The notes below the pieces were generated by a model. The model was given only the letters and a program-made list of their open reading frames with translations. It did not search any database and was not told the origin of the DNA. A stretch of DNA of 59,588 nt from JAJFFW01 sp038531315. Its GTDB lineage: Bacteria; Pseudomonadota; Alphaproteobacteria; Caulobacterales; Parvularculaceae. Shown here in pieces: positions 1-9,165 of the stretch. The stretch's first letter is position 1, and every line of letters starts with the position of its first letter. The stretch is from assembly GCA_038531315.1 (NCBI GenBank), contig JBCBBT010000017.1, positions 1 through 59,588 on the forward strand, read 5' to 3'. The position numbers were made by a program, and so were the translations under genes.

Positions 1-56
1 CCCTGTCCCTCATGGCGTTTTCAGCGTACTCTGCCTCCAGCAACGCCGAGGAACGC

Positions 57-638
57 ATGGTCAGACTGGGTTTTTTCGCGCTGGGGCTCGCCGTCGCCGC
101 TGGCGCATGCGCCACGTCGGGCGGCTCTGCGCCGTCGACGAGCACAGCGAGCGCGGCTTCAGTCTTATCGATTTGCCCGAAAATGAACATTTCCAATGCC
201 CCGGCCACTATCGACGGCAAACGCCTTGCGGATTATTCAGCGACGAAGACCGTGCGCGGCGTCACCCTCTTGCGGGCGCCGGCGCCCTCGGCGTGTCTTT
301 CTTCCGGATACGGACCGCGCCGCGGCGGCGCCAGCGGCCTGCACAAGGGCGTTGATCTATTCACACGCACGCCGAAACCGATTATCGCCGCCGGCGCCGG
401 GCGCATCACGTTTGTCGGCGTCCAGCGCGGTTATGGGAAAACCGTCATCATCGACCATGGCAGAGGCGTTGAGACCGTCTATGCCCATCTGTCATCGTTT
501 TCGAGCGCAGCGGTCAAAGGCGCATCAATCGAGCAAGGCGCGCGTCTCGGGCGCACCGGCGATACGGGCAACGCCAGCGCGGTTCATCTTCACTATGAAA
601 TTCGCGATCGCGGGCGCCCGCTGAACCCGCTTCAATAG
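57..638 (+). CDS. M23 family metallopeptidase, predicted lipoprotein
   Basis: Probable LytM/M23 peptidoglycan endopeptidase of 193 residues. The mature part carries the family zinc motifs: an H-x3-D element (HKGVD), then a C-terminal HLHYEI carrying the paired His residues, in a compact domain ending PLNPLQ. The ATG at 57 is preferred over the in-frame ATG at 12 because it directly begins a signal peptide (MVRLGFFALGLAVAAGAC) with a lipobox-like AAGAC, and GAGGAA lies just upstream at 48-53. If the Cys is lipidated the protein would be membrane-anchored in the periplasm. It converges with the minus-strand gene ending at 669. The window begins only 56 bases upstream, so operon context is unknown. 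The substrate is inferred from the family; some LytM proteins are non-catalytic regulators, but here the visible metal ligands are intact. Confidence 0.85.
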   Translation: MVRLGFFALGLAVAAGACATSGGSAPSTSTASAASVLSICPKMNISNAPATIDGKRLADYSATKTVRGVTLLRAPAPSACLSSGYGPRRGGASGLHKGVDLFTRTPKPIIAAGAGRITFVGVQRGYGKTVIIDHGRGVETVYAHLSSFSSAAVKGASIEQGARLGRTGDTGNASAVHLHYEIRDRGRPLNPLQ

Positions 639-668
639 CGTGCTTTGCGTCAAACGACGCTGCATCCG

Positions 669-1127
669 TCAGGCGTTTTGCAGCATGGCGTCGCAACGCC
701 CCGGCGACAATGTGTTCTTCATCAGATACCCGCCTTTTTTGCGATTAAAACTAATCACGAGACGGACATTGTTATCATAAAGATTGGAGCGGACATATTT
801 TCCGCATGCTTTCTTTGTCGCCTCACGCGTATCGCCGAACCGCACCTCAGCGCCATAAGGGACGCCGACAGCGACCTTGATTTCAATTTCGCGGCGTGAT
901 GCGTCGCCGACGACGTCATCGACGTTAAATCTCAGCTGCGTCGGCCCGCCGCCGCTCGGCATGAAGAAGCGCGACCACTTGCCGATGCCGTTCGCCTGTT
1001 TGTCGAGCCATTCCTGGCGTTCGGCGCGGCTTGCGCTGTCATAGTCAAAGCGCGGCCCAATGCTTGCCGTCGAAATGAATGAAAAGACGCCCATGGCGAT
1101 CGCGACAGCGCCAATAAAAAATCTCAT
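669..1127 (-). CDS. hypothetical protein with N-terminal membrane or signal segment
   Basis: Unrecognised 152-residue protein. The start at 1127 is chosen because AGGAGG lies 7 bases upstream (1135-1140 on the minus strand) and the product then begins with a hydrophobic segment (MRFFIGAVAIAMGVFSFIS), a signal peptide or single membrane anchor. The remainder is soluble-looking, with alternating charged and beta-type stretches and one Cys (KKACGKYV). It appears monocistronic, lying downstream of gabT on the same strand after about 220 bases. I see no catalytic motif and assign no function. Confidence 0.65.
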   Translation of the reverse strand: MRFFIGAVAIAMGVFSFISTASIGPRFDYDSASRAERQEWLDKQANGIGKWSRFFMPSGGGPTQLRFNVDDVVGDASRREIEIKVAVGVPYGAEVRFGDTREATKKACGKYVRSNLYDNNVRLVISFNRKKGGYLMKNTLSPGRCDAMLQNA

Positions 1128-1346
1128 CTCCCGCCCTCCTCTCAAAGGCCGCAAGACGGTAGGCAAACATCGTGAAAAAGCGGTTAGGACAGAGCCTCAA
1201 CGGAAGGCTGGCGCAATGAAGACAATTTTAATCATCGCCGCTTTAATGAACGCGCCGCCGCACCACGCAGCGGGTCCATTATTGGCCGGCTTGCCTCACT
1301 GGCAAGCAAAGGCCAGCCGCGATTGCAGCCGCGGTCGTGAGCCGCC

Positions 1347-2666
1347 TCAGTGGACCTCTTCCAACGCCGCCATCGCCGCCTCTTCGAAAATGTCGAGGCC
1401 CTCATTCAGGAGATCGTCGGAAATGACGAGCGGCACGAGCGAGCGCAGGCATTGCGCATAGGCCCCGGCGCTCGTCATGATCAGACCGCGCTTGCGGGCC
1501 TCAACGAGAATTTTACCGGCCATCTCGCCGTTCGGTTTGCGCGGATCGCCGTCCTTGACGAGTTCGACGGCGGTCATCCCGCCGACGCAGCGCACATCGC
1601 CGAAAACGGTCTTCGCCGGTCCCGCCTGAAGGGCGCGCCAGCGATTTGAAATCGTCTCGCCGATCACCGTCGCCCGCTCGAGCAAGCCTTCCTCCTCAAT
1701 GATGTCGAGAACGGCAAGCGCTGCGGCGCACGCGACCGGATTGCCGCCATAGGTCGACCCCATGCCGCCGGGCGCAATGTCGTCCATCAGATGCGCCTTG
1801 CCGGTGAGCGCCGACAACGGCAGGCCGGCCGCGATCGACTTGGCGATGCACAACAGGTCGGGCTCAACGCCGGAATGTTCAAACGCGAACATCTTGCCGG
1901 TGCGGCCCATGCCCGACTGAATTTCATCGGCAATCAGAAGAATACCGTTATCGTCACAAATCTTGCGCAGCCCTTCGAGAAATTCCTTCGGCGCCGGATT
2001 AAATCCGCCCTCGCCTTGCACAGGCTCGATAATGAAGGCGGCGACATCTTCGATATTAATCTGTGTCTTGAAGATATGGTCCAGGCAGGCGAGCGAGCCT
2101 TGCGTGCTGACGCCGTGATAAGCGTCCGGGTACGGCGCATGGAACACCGACGGCACCAGCGGGCCGAAGCCGACTTTGTACGGTTTGGCTTTGCCGGTGA
2201 GCGTCGTCGCCAGCAGCGTACGGCCGTGGAAGGCGCCTTCAAATGCAATAACGCCCGGCCGCCCGGTGATCCGGCGCGCGAATTTGACGGCGTTTTCGAC
2301 CGCCTCGGCCCCGGAATTAAAGAGCGCGGTTTTCTTCGGCGTCGGCCCCGGCGCCAGCGCATTCAGCCGTTCGCAGACCTCGACGTAGGTTTCATACTGC
2401 GCGATGCCGAAGCAGGTATGCAAAAACTGATCGGCCTGGCTCTTGATCGCCTCAACGACTTTGGGGTGACGATGGCCGACATTCAAAACGCCAATGCCGC
2501 CGATGAAATCGATATAGCGTTTGCCTTCAACGTCCCAAAGCTCGGCCCCTTCAGCGCGCGCTGCATAGATGCCCGACTTTGACGGCAGGCCTAAGGGCAG
2601 CGCCGCGTCGCGCCGCGCTTTCAATAGCTCATTGGTGGCGAATTCGTTTGTTCTGGCCTCGCTCAT
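1347..2666 (-). CDS. gabT: class III aminotransferase, probable 4-aminobutyrate aminotransferase
   Basis: PLP-dependent class III aminotransferase of 439 residues, close to the family size (about 425). Visible landmarks are the cofactor-phosphate segment NSGAEAVENAVKFAR (about 118-132), the cofactor-binding DEIQ (247-250), and the Schiff-base lysine in CIAKSIAAG (K276). The text around DEIQSGMGRTGKMFAFEH is very GabT-like, so GABA or 5-aminovalerate with 2-oxoglutarate as acceptor is the best guess; ornithine or acetylornithine aminotransferases are the alternatives. Start 2666 (MSEARTNEF) is preferred because the 43 residues encoded upstream are low-complexity and unlike the family. No succinate-semialdehyde dehydrogenase (gabD) is adjacent, so the catabolic partner must be elsewhere. 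Confidence 0.85.
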   Translation of the reverse strand: MSEARTNEFATNELLKARRDAALPLGLPSKSGIYAARAEGAELWDVEGKRYIDFIGGIGVLNVGHRHPKVVEAIKSQADQFLHTCFGIAQYETYVEVCERLNALAPGPTPKKTALFNSGAEAVENAVKFARRITGRPGVIAFEGAFHGRTLLATTLTGKAKPYKVGFGPLVPSVFHAPYPDAYHGVSTQGSLACLDHIFKTQINIEDVAAFIIEPVQGEGGFNPAPKEFLEGLRKICDDNGILLIADEIQSGMGRTGKMFAFEHSGVEPDLLCIAKSIAAGLPLSALTGKAHLMDDIAPGGMGSTYGGNPVACAAALAVLDIIEEEGLLERATVIGETISNRWRALQAGPAKTVFGDVRCVGGMTAVELVKDGDPRKPNGEMAGKILVEARKRGLIMTSAGAYAQCLRSLVPLVISDDLLNEGLDIFEEAAMAALEEVH

Positions 2667-2794
2667 GAAAATTCTCGCACCTGTTTGCCGTCTCTCACCG
2701 CAAAGACCGCCGCCGGCATGCGGACGGCCCTCATTCATCACCGGCCTAGCATGTTCGCCGGATCGGCGCACCACTTCGGCCGGCGGCGGCGGCA

Positions 2795-2825
2795 TAAAAA
2801 AACGCCCGCGCCGAAGCGCGGGCGT
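2795..2825 (-). terminator. rho-independent terminator of the haloperoxidase gene
   Basis: Perfect 10-bp stem (2802-2811 with 2816-2825) and a CGAA tetraloop. On the minus strand it is followed by seven to eight T (A-run 2795-2802 on the plus strand). It lies 23 bases after the stop codon at 2849. Confidence 0.9.
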
Positions 2826-2848
2826 CAGTCACTCGAATGGTGCTGTTT

Positions 2849-4603
2849 TTAGTTCGGCAGCACCTGACCGTTGACGATACGGATACGCGTTCCGTCGAAC
2901 CGTGTGAGCTGGAAGCCGTCAAACGCGTCGTTGTAGGTGACGCTGTAGTCTTGCAGCAACGAGATTGCGACGTCTTCACCGATGAAGTTACCGCGGCCGT
3001 CCGAACGCCAGTGCATGCCTGCGCCGTCGCGACCGTGGGTGATGTTGCCAACGAGTTTGTTGAGCTCGTTGCCGATGGTGAGATCTTCGCCGCCCCAAGG
3101 AATCAGCTGCGTACCGCTGTTGTTGGATTGCACCGGATTCGGGATGACAAAGTCTTCGTCGAAGATCGCTTTGCAGAGCGTTGCGCCTGCGGCCGCGAAG
3201 GTCGAGTGGCCGCCCGGGTATGCCGGGTGCGCGGGCGATCCTTCCGGGAAGCCCATCGGCAGGAGGCCTTGGTTCGTCGCAACATCGCTTTCGGTTGCGG
3301 CGATTGTCCGCGCCAGGGCGTCCGAATCGAGGATTTCCTGGTTGATGTCGTAAACACGACGTCCACGAAGCATGTTGTTGATACGACCGGCATAGACTTC
3401 CGGACGCAGACGACGGTGCGCCGCCCACTTCTGGAACCATGCGCCGAGAAGACCAATTCTCGGGCCTTGCATCACCAGATGCGGCAGACCGCCTTCAGCA
3501 AAGCTCACAAACGGCTGTTGCGTGGCGCTCTGGTCGAACATCGTGTGCGGCAGGTTCGGGTCGCGGGCGTCCGGACCGAAGCCGAGGCAGATCAGGAACG
3601 CATAAAGCGGCGACTGGATCGGGAAGTCCACATGGACGAACTCGCCGAGGTCGCGCATTGTCGCGATAAACCGTTTCTTGCCCGAGAACGTTGTGCTCTC
3701 GCTTGGCGCAGCGCCGTTTTGGATGCCGAGCCATTCGTCATAGTCGGTCATGAAGTCATTGATCGCGCCTTTGACCGGACGGTCGTAACGCTGCTCGACT
3801 TCGAGACGGCCAAAGAAGAACGGCTGATACAGGAACTGGCTGACAAACGGGCCGATGCCGTTGCCGGTGATCGTGCCGCGGAAGATCGTGCCAGGCGTGA
3901 CGGCGCCGCCGTCTTGCAGGAAGATGTCGCTGCGCGAGAACGCATTGAGATCGTCCGAAGCGCGCTGGATAATGTTGCGATCTTCGTAGGCGAGGAACGG
4001 CACGTCGCGCGTCAGGGCGTACCAATAAAGCTCGCCCATTTCAGCGGCTGTCTCGGCGCTGGCGAAGGCCGGCGCATTCGGCATGCGGTAGCCGTTGCCG
4101 TCGACGCCAGACTGGTCAAACGAAAACGCGGCTTGCGGCGACACCAGACGAACACGGTCTGTATCGGTCGCATTGCCGACGATGATGTTTTCAAAGTCAG
4201 CCGGGTCGCGGCTGTCGAGCGCCACGAGGAAGCTGTCGAATGACGCCGCATCGACTTCACCGAACTCATTGTGCAAGAGCGACTTCGAGTAGCTGCCGCG
4301 ACGGTCAGCATAAAGCGTTTCGTCGCCATTGTTGGTCTGACTGACCAACGGGAACTGAAGCCGATTGCGGTTGGCGCTATTACGACGCAGGTTCCGCGCC
4401 GCGTTGCGACGCTGCGCAGGGTTTTGACCGAAAACCTGACCGGCGAGCGGTCCCATGGCGCTGGCTGACGTGGATCCGACCACCCCCGTGGTCGCCGCAG
4501 CTGTCACCGCCGCGCCGCCGCGCAGCAAATCACGCCGGCTGACGTTGAAGTCAGAAAGCATGTCGGTCACCGTCTCCGAAATACTGTCGTTTTGTTTTGT
4601 CAT
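2849..4603 (-). CDS. vanadium-dependent haloperoxidase, Tat-exported
   Basis: 584-residue protein of the algal/cyanobacterial-type vanadium bromoperoxidase family (PAP2-like fold), which uses vanadate and H2O2 to oxidise halides. The N-terminus has a twin-arginine signal (SRRDLLRGG, about 22-30) followed by an Ala/Thr-rich hydrophobic stretch. Vanadate-pocket elements are in order: QKWAAHRRLRPE (391-402, with the Lys and Arg), HPAYPGGH (459-466, catalytic-type His466), and HGRDGAGMHWRSD (R525, H531). The usual Ser-Gly-His reads Gly-Gly-His here; cyanobacterial members also vary at that Ser. Tat export fits a protein folded before transport. It is a single-gene unit with its own terminator. 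Halide preference cannot be read from sequence. A non-halogenating acid-phosphatase activity is possible but less likely given the bromoperoxidase-type motifs. Confidence 0.88.
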   Translation of the reverse strand: MTKQNDSISETVTDMLSDFNVSRRDLLRGGAAVTAAATTGVVGSTSASAMGPLAGQVFGQNPAQRRNAARNLRRNSANRNRLQFPLVSQTNNGDETLYADRRGSYSKSLLHNEFGEVDAASFDSFLVALDSRDPADFENIIVGNATDTDRVRLVSPQAAFSFDQSGVDGNGYRMPNAPAFASAETAAEMGELYWYALTRDVPFLAYEDRNIIQRASDDLNAFSRSDIFLQDGGAVTPGTIFRGTITGNGIGPFVSQFLYQPFFFGRLEVEQRYDRPVKGAINDFMTDYDEWLGIQNGAAPSESTTFSGKKRFIATMRDLGEFVHVDFPIQSPLYAFLICLGFGPDARDPNLPHTMFDQSATQQPFVSFAEGGLPHLVMQGPRIGLLGAWFQKWAAHRRLRPEVYAGRINNMLRGRRVYDINQEILDSDALARTIAATESDVATNQGLLPMGFPEGSPAHPAYPGGHSTFAAAGATLCKAIFDEDFVIPNPVQSNNSGTQLIPWGGEDLTIGNELNKLVGNITHGRDGAGMHWRSDGRGNFIGEDVAISLLQDYSVTYNDAFDGFQLTRFDGTRIRIVNGQVLPN

Positions 4604-5350
4604 TCAATGATCTCCCATGATCGATACAGCGGCCGTATGGCCAACAGCACAGTGGCCGCAAAGGCCAACAGCGAACGCGGACGACTTTTGTCGGAAATTT
4701 TGCCGCAAGAAACCACATGCGCGAATCGCCTTCGCGCAGCTTTATCTTTACACGTCACTCCACAGACTAATGAGAAAGCAAAGACACGGCCTGCTCAAAA
4801 ATCGCTTTTACAAGTGACGGCAAATTTCTCCCAAAATGTCTGAGTTTGCAGCAGATGATAACGGTATAAGTTCCCGCGCTATCATCCCCCAAACTCTCCC
4901 ACACGCAGGTTATAAATAGGCGCCACGAGGCGGGTCAACCTGAAATTTAAAAAAATTCTAAATCCAGCGTCACCGGTGCGCTTTTTTAATAAAGATTGAT
5001 CTTCCGCAAGCGAATAAAGTTAAGAAAACGCACCTTTAGCGCGCTTTGCAGTGCAATATTTCTCTTCAAACGCTTGTTTAATCGATTAACCAAAAGCAGA
5101 TTGCTGCGTAAACAGACGATTCGAAAAGCGACGCATTCCGCCGGTCTATACTATGTGGATTACTGATCTATTTTTGCGGCTTTGTAGCGGACAGTCAGAC
5201 GGCGAAAACGTCGTTTTGTGAGACCGCCATCAACCGAGGCGATAAAAAGCCGCCTACAGAGAGGGGCCCCCTGCGCGCTTGCGACATTTGCCCTCAGCGG
5301 GCAAGCGGCCCATATGTGAACGCCAAAGAAAACCTGCGCGCCTGTGCAAA
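4604..5350. other. long intergenic region, divergent promoters of haloperoxidase and helicase
   Basis: About 750 bases with no convincing gene and visibly richer in A/T than its surroundings. It holds an inverted repeat GATGATA (4854-4860) / TATCATC (4880-4886), a TATAAATA at about 4911-4918, a 12-base perfect palindrome TTAATCGATTAA (5078-5089), and a -10-like TATACT at 5147-5152 facing the helicase. It presumably carries both divergent promoters. None of the elements can be assigned to a regulator from sequence alone. Confidence 0.5.
4854..4886. promoter_or_regulatory. inverted repeat upstream of haloperoxidase, candidate operator
   Basis: GATGATA and its exact reverse complement TATCATC are separated by 19 bases, about 250 bases upstream of the haloperoxidase start. 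Spacing and symmetry fit a dimeric regulator. No known family is recognised. Confidence 0.3.
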
Positions 5351-8300
5351 ATGTCTCAGGCCCTCCCGCTTGCGAAAGACCGCCGCCGCCCCATGGTCTT
5401 TAATTCGTCGCCGCCTTTTGAAAACGCCGCCCGTGACGGCGCACGCCTGCACGGAAAAGGGGCTCTCACGGCCGTTCTCGGGCCGACAAACACGGGCAAG
5501 ACCTATTTCGCGATCGAAAGGCTGCTGTCGCATCCGACGGGCATGATCGGCCTGCCGCTGCGTCTTCTGGCGCGCGAGGTCTATGACAAGCTTGTCCTGC
5601 GCCGCAGCAAACAGGAGGTCGCGCTCGTCACCGGTGAGGAGAAAATCATTCCCTCCGGCGCGCGCTATTGGGTCGCGACCGTGGAAGCGATGCCGCTTGA
5701 GCGGCCGGTGCATTTTCTGGCGATCGACGAAATTCAACTCGCCGCCGATCTGGAGCGCGGGCGGATTTTCACCTCCCGTCTTTTGCACGCGCGCGGCACG
5801 CATGAAACGATTTTCCTGGGCTCGGAGACCATGCGGCCGCTCCTGAAAAGCCTATTTCCCGAGATCACGTTCCGCGCGCGCGAACGGCTGTCGGTGCTCA
5901 GTTATGCGGGCCAGAAAAAAGTCACCCGCCTGCCGCGCCGGACCGCTGTCGTCGCATTCTCGTCCGATACGGTCTACGCCGTTGCCGAACTGATCCGCCG
6001 TCAGCGCGGCGGGGCCGCCGTCGTACTTGGGGCGCTCAGCCCGCGCACCCGCAACGCCCAGGCCGCCCTCTACCAATCCGGCGAGGTCGATTATCTCGTC
6101 GCGACCGACGCAATCGGCATGGGCCTGAATATGGATATCGACCACGTGGCGTTTGCGGCGGCGCGCAAGTTTGACGGCCGCCACATGCGCCCGCTGCGCA
6201 CCGATGAACTGGCCCAGGTCGCCGGCCGCGCCGGACGCCATCTGCGCGACGGCTCTTTCGGGGTCACCAGCGACTGCCATCCGTTTGACGACGAAACCGT
6301 CGAGGCCATCGAAGAGCATCGCTTTGAACCGGCGCGGGCGCTGCAATGGCGCACGGAAGCGCTCGATTTTGCAAACCTGCCGGCGCTCCTGCATTCGCTG
6401 AACCGCCAGCCGGACAGGCCGATGTTGCAGCGCGCGCGGGCCGGCGACGACGAAGATGCGCTCGCGCGCCTTACCCGTGAAAGCGAGATTGTCGACCGGG
6501 CGAAAGGGGGCGCCGCCCTGCGCTTGTTATGGGATGTTTGTCAGGTGCCCGATTTTCGCAAAGTCGCGCCGGACGAGCACGCCCGGCTCGTTGCGAATAT
6601 CTATCGACAGCTCATCGACAATGGCCGCATCGATGACGACTGGCTCGCCCCGAGGGTCGAACGCCTTGACCGCACCGACGGCGATATCGACAGCCTTTCG
6701 GCGCGCATCGCCCATGTGCGCACCTGGACATATCTTTCCAATCGCTCAGGCTGGCTCGAAAAGCCGCGCTATTGGCAAGACAAAACAAGAGGCATAGAAG
6801 ACAGGCTGTCCGACGCGTTGCACGAACAGTTGACGCAGCGTTTTGTTGATCGCCGGACGTCCGTTCTTTTGAAGAAGTTAAAAGACGACGCGCCCCTGTT
6901 GGCCGGCGTCACAGACGACGGAGACGTTATCGTGGAAGGCCAGTTCGTCGGCCGCCTCATCGGGTTCGATTTCATCATCGACCCCCGCGCCAAGGGCGCC
7001 GACGCCAAACGCGTGCGCGTGGCCGCCGAAAAAGCCCTGACGCCGGTTCTGGCCGCCCGGGCCGCGGCGCTTGCCGACGCGCGCAGCGAAGACCTGACGA
7101 TCCGGGACGACGCCGTGATCTGGTGGCGTTCGAGCCCTGTGGCGCGGCTTGAAAAAGGGCCCGGCCGCTTGCGCCCGCGTCTCATTGTCCTTGGGCTCGA
7201 CCGCGTGACGCCTTCCTTACGAGGACGAATACAGGACCGCTTGCATGACTTTGTCGCCAATCGGGTCGAAGGGCTTCTCGGCCCGCTGATCCATTTGGCG
7301 GCGGCCGCCGAAGCCGGCGAAAATGGCACGCTTGGCGGCGGCGCGCGCGGGGTCGCGTATCGGCTTGTTGAGAATTTCGGGGCCATGTCGCGGGGCCCGA
7401 TCGCGGCTGAGCTTAAACAGCTGCCGCAGGACGAGCGCGCCAAATTGCGCAAGCTCGGCATGCGCTTTGGCGAATACACGTTGTTTGCGCCGTCCCTTCT
7501 GAAGCCGGCGCCGGCGCGCCTGTTGACGATGCTTTGGGCCTTGTGGACCGACCGAAAGCCGCAGGATTTCCAGCCGCCGAAAGCCGGCCTTGTCTCGATT
7601 GAGAACAAGGAAGATCTGCCGCACGCTTATTATTACGCGTCAGGCTATCGCCCGTCAGGGACCCGCGCTGTGCGGATCGATATGCTTGAGCGTCTCGCCG
7701 GCCTGATCAGAACCGCCCGTAATGACGCCGTCTATCGCGAAGGGTTTGAAGTCAACGCCCAGATGATGTCGATTGTCGGCTGTTCCGGCGAGGACTTTGA
7801 AACCGTCCTGAAATCGCTGAGTTACAAGAAACACACGCACAAATCATCCGACCTCAAACCAATCGAGCGGGCGCAGAAATCATCGCCGCCGGCCAGCAAG
7901 GAGACGGCGGCGCAAGAGCCGCAAAGCGCGCAAGTTGGGGCCGACACGCCCGACGGCGCCGCGGACACCCTCGCCGACCAGAAGACCGGGACCGAAGCGG
8001 CCGGCGCCAGCGATGGCGAAACGCAAGACGCGCCTGAAATCATCTCTGAAGCCACGCCTGAAGCTGGGCCTGCCGACGCCGAGATAGCCGCCGCACCGGG
8101 CGGCGGCGCATCGGACGTTGCTGCATCTGACGTTGCTGCATCCGATATTACCCCGCCGAGCGCGGAAAGCGCGCCGGCGCCGCCGGCCCCTGTCGACGCT
8201 GAAAAAGCTGAAGCCCCTGCAAAGCAAGAACAGCCTGCTGCGCCGGGCGCATCGGCGCCGGTGGAAGCGGCGACGGCGGAAAAGCCGGACGACGAGATCG

Positions 8301-8638
8301 TTCTGTGGCGGTTCGCCCCGCGCCGCGCGCCGAACAATCAACAGGGCCGCGAACGAGCGCGCCACAAGGGGCAAAACGGCAAGGGCGCCGGCGATCACCG
8401 CAGCGGCAAGCCGCAGCGCGGCGACGGGCAAAAATTCCGCGGCAAGAAACCTCAAAAAGGCGCTTCGTCCCGTCGCAATGAAGCCGGCCCCTCGCCTTAC
8501 AAAGGCTCGCGCCACCAATTGCCAAAGAAAGGCGCGGAGGGACACGCGCCGCGCCACCGCAAGGTCGCCGATCCTGATTCGCCATTCGCCGTCCTGGCCG
8601 ACCTGAAAGACGGTCTTCCGCCCTCGGACAAACCCTGA
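5351..8638 (+). CDS. SUV3-like DExH helicase with long disordered C-terminal tail
   Basis: Superfamily 2 RNA helicase of the mitochondrial SUV3 type, common in Alphaproteobacteria and inferred to act in RNA processing or decay. Walker A is GPTNTGKT (about 43-50), motif II is DEIQ, then ATDAIGMGLN (motif V) and QVAGRAGR (motif VI). After the helicase core and a helical C-terminal part comes an approximately 270-residue tail: Ala/Glu/Pro-rich and acidic at first, with the GASDVAASDVAASD repeat, then Lys/Arg/Gly-rich with RGKKPQKG-like motifs suited to RNA contact. The start is uncertain: ATG 5351 is used, TTG 5279 and ATG 5393 are alternatives, and none has a clear Shine-Dalgarno. The stop is 11 bases before the S4-domain gene, so the two are probably co-transcribed. 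Confidence 0.85.
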   Translation: MSQALPLAKDRRRPMVFNSSPPFENAARDGARLHGKGALTAVLGPTNTGKTYFAIERLLSHPTGMIGLPLRLLAREVYDKLVLRRSKQEVALVTGEEKIIPSGARYWVATVEAMPLERPVHFLAIDEIQLAADLERGRIFTSRLLHARGTHETIFLGSETMRPLLKSLFPEITFRARERLSVLSYAGQKKVTRLPRRTAVVAFSSDTVYAVAELIRRQRGGAAVVLGALSPRTRNAQAALYQSGEVDYLVATDAIGMGLNMDIDHVAFAAARKFDGRHMRPLRTDELAQVAGRAGRHLRDGSFGVTSDCHPFDDETVEAIEEHRFEPARALQWRTEALDFANLPALLHSLNRQPDRPMLQRARAGDDEDALARLTRESEIVDRAKGGAALRLLWDVCQVPDFRKVAPDEHARLVANIYRQLIDNGRIDDDWLAPRVERLDRTDGDIDSLSARIAHVRTWTYLSNRSGWLEKPRYWQDKTRGIEDRLSDALHEQLTQRFVDRRTSVLLKKLKDDAPLLAGVTDDGDVIVEGQFVGRLIGFDFIIDPRAKGADAKRVRVAAEKALTPVLAARAAALADARSEDLTIRDDAVIWWRSSPVARLEKGPGRLRPRLIVLGLDRVTPSLRGRIQDRLHDFVANRVEGLLGPLIHLAAAAEAGENGTLGGGARGVAYRLVENFGAMSRGPIAAELKQLPQDERAKLRKLGMRFGEYTLFAPSLLKPAPARLLTMLWALWTDRKPQDFQPPKAGLVSIENKEDLPHAYYYASGYRPSGTRAVRIDMLERLAGLIRTARNDAVYREGFEVNAQMMSIVGCSGEDFETVLKSLSYKKHTHKSSDLKPIERAQKSSPPASKETAAQEPQSAQVGADTPDGAADTLADQKTGTEAAGASDGETQDAPEIISEATPEAGPADAEIAAAPGGGASDVAASDVAASDITPPSAESAPAPPAPVDAEKAEAPAKQEQPAAPGASAPVEAATAEKPDDEIVLWRFAPRRAPNNQQGRERARHKGQNGKGAGDHRSGKPQRGDGQKFRGKKPQKGASSRRNEAGPSPYKGSRHQLPKKGAEGHAPRHRKVADPDSPFAVLADLKDGLPPSDKP

Positions 8639-8649
8639 ACGCCGCGCTT

Positions 8650-9144
8650 GTGCCGACGAAAAAGTCCGTCAACGACGTGTCTCGCGAGACCGACGCCGGC
8701 GAGGCGCTGACCAGCGCCAATGATGCGCGCGCGCAGCGCATCGACAAGTGGCTTTGGTGCGCGCGCTTTTTCAAAACCCGCTCCCTCGCCTCGCGCTTTG
8801 TCGCAGCGGCGGCGATGCGTGTGACCCGCAATGGCGCGACGCAGCGTATCGAGAAGCCGAGCTTTTTAATAAGGCCGGGCGACGAAATCGTTTTTTCAAG
8901 GAACGATCATTTGCGGATTGTGAGAATTATTGACTGCGCCGAGCGGCGCGGCCCGGCGAAAGAGGCGGCGCTGCTGTTTGAAGACCGATCGCCGCCGCCG
9001 CCGGCGCGCGCGGAAAAACAACCCCCCGCGCCCGGCCGCCCGAAAGGCGCCGGCCGGCCCACAAAAAAAGACCGCCGCCGGCTCGACAGCCTGCGCGCCG
9101 GCGGCCAGATGTCCAAAACCATGGCCGATAAGCCCGAGACCTAA
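8650..9144 (+). CDS. S4-domain RNA-binding protein (Hsp15/HslR-like)
   Basis: 164 residues from a GTG start. The S4 RNA-binding domain spans roughly residues 29-95 (QRIDKWLWCARFFKTRS...VTRNGA...KPSFLIRPGDEIVF), the arrangement seen in HslR/Hsp15, which binds stalled 50S subunits carrying nascent chains. The N-terminal 28 residues and the Pro/Lys/Arg-rich C-terminal 55 residues look disordered. It follows the SUV3-like helicase by 11 bases, a pairing common in Alphaproteobacteria that points to an RNA or ribosome role. The specific target is inferred from E. coli Hsp15 and is not shown here. Confidence 0.85.
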   Translation: MPTKKSVNDVSRETDAGEALTSANDARAQRIDKWLWCARFFKTRSLASRFVAAAAMRVTRNGATQRIEKPSFLIRPGDEIVFSRNDHLRIVRIIDCAERRGPAKEAALLFEDRSPPPPARAEKQPPAPGRPKGAGRPTKKDRRRLDSLRAGGQMSKTMADKPET

Positions 9145-9165
9145 GTCCCGAGAAAAGGAAATTAC

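Noticed and set aside
12..56. Earlier ATG for the M23 lipoprotein
   Set aside because: It would bury the signal peptide 15 residues inside the protein; the ATG at 57 has GAGGAA just upstream.
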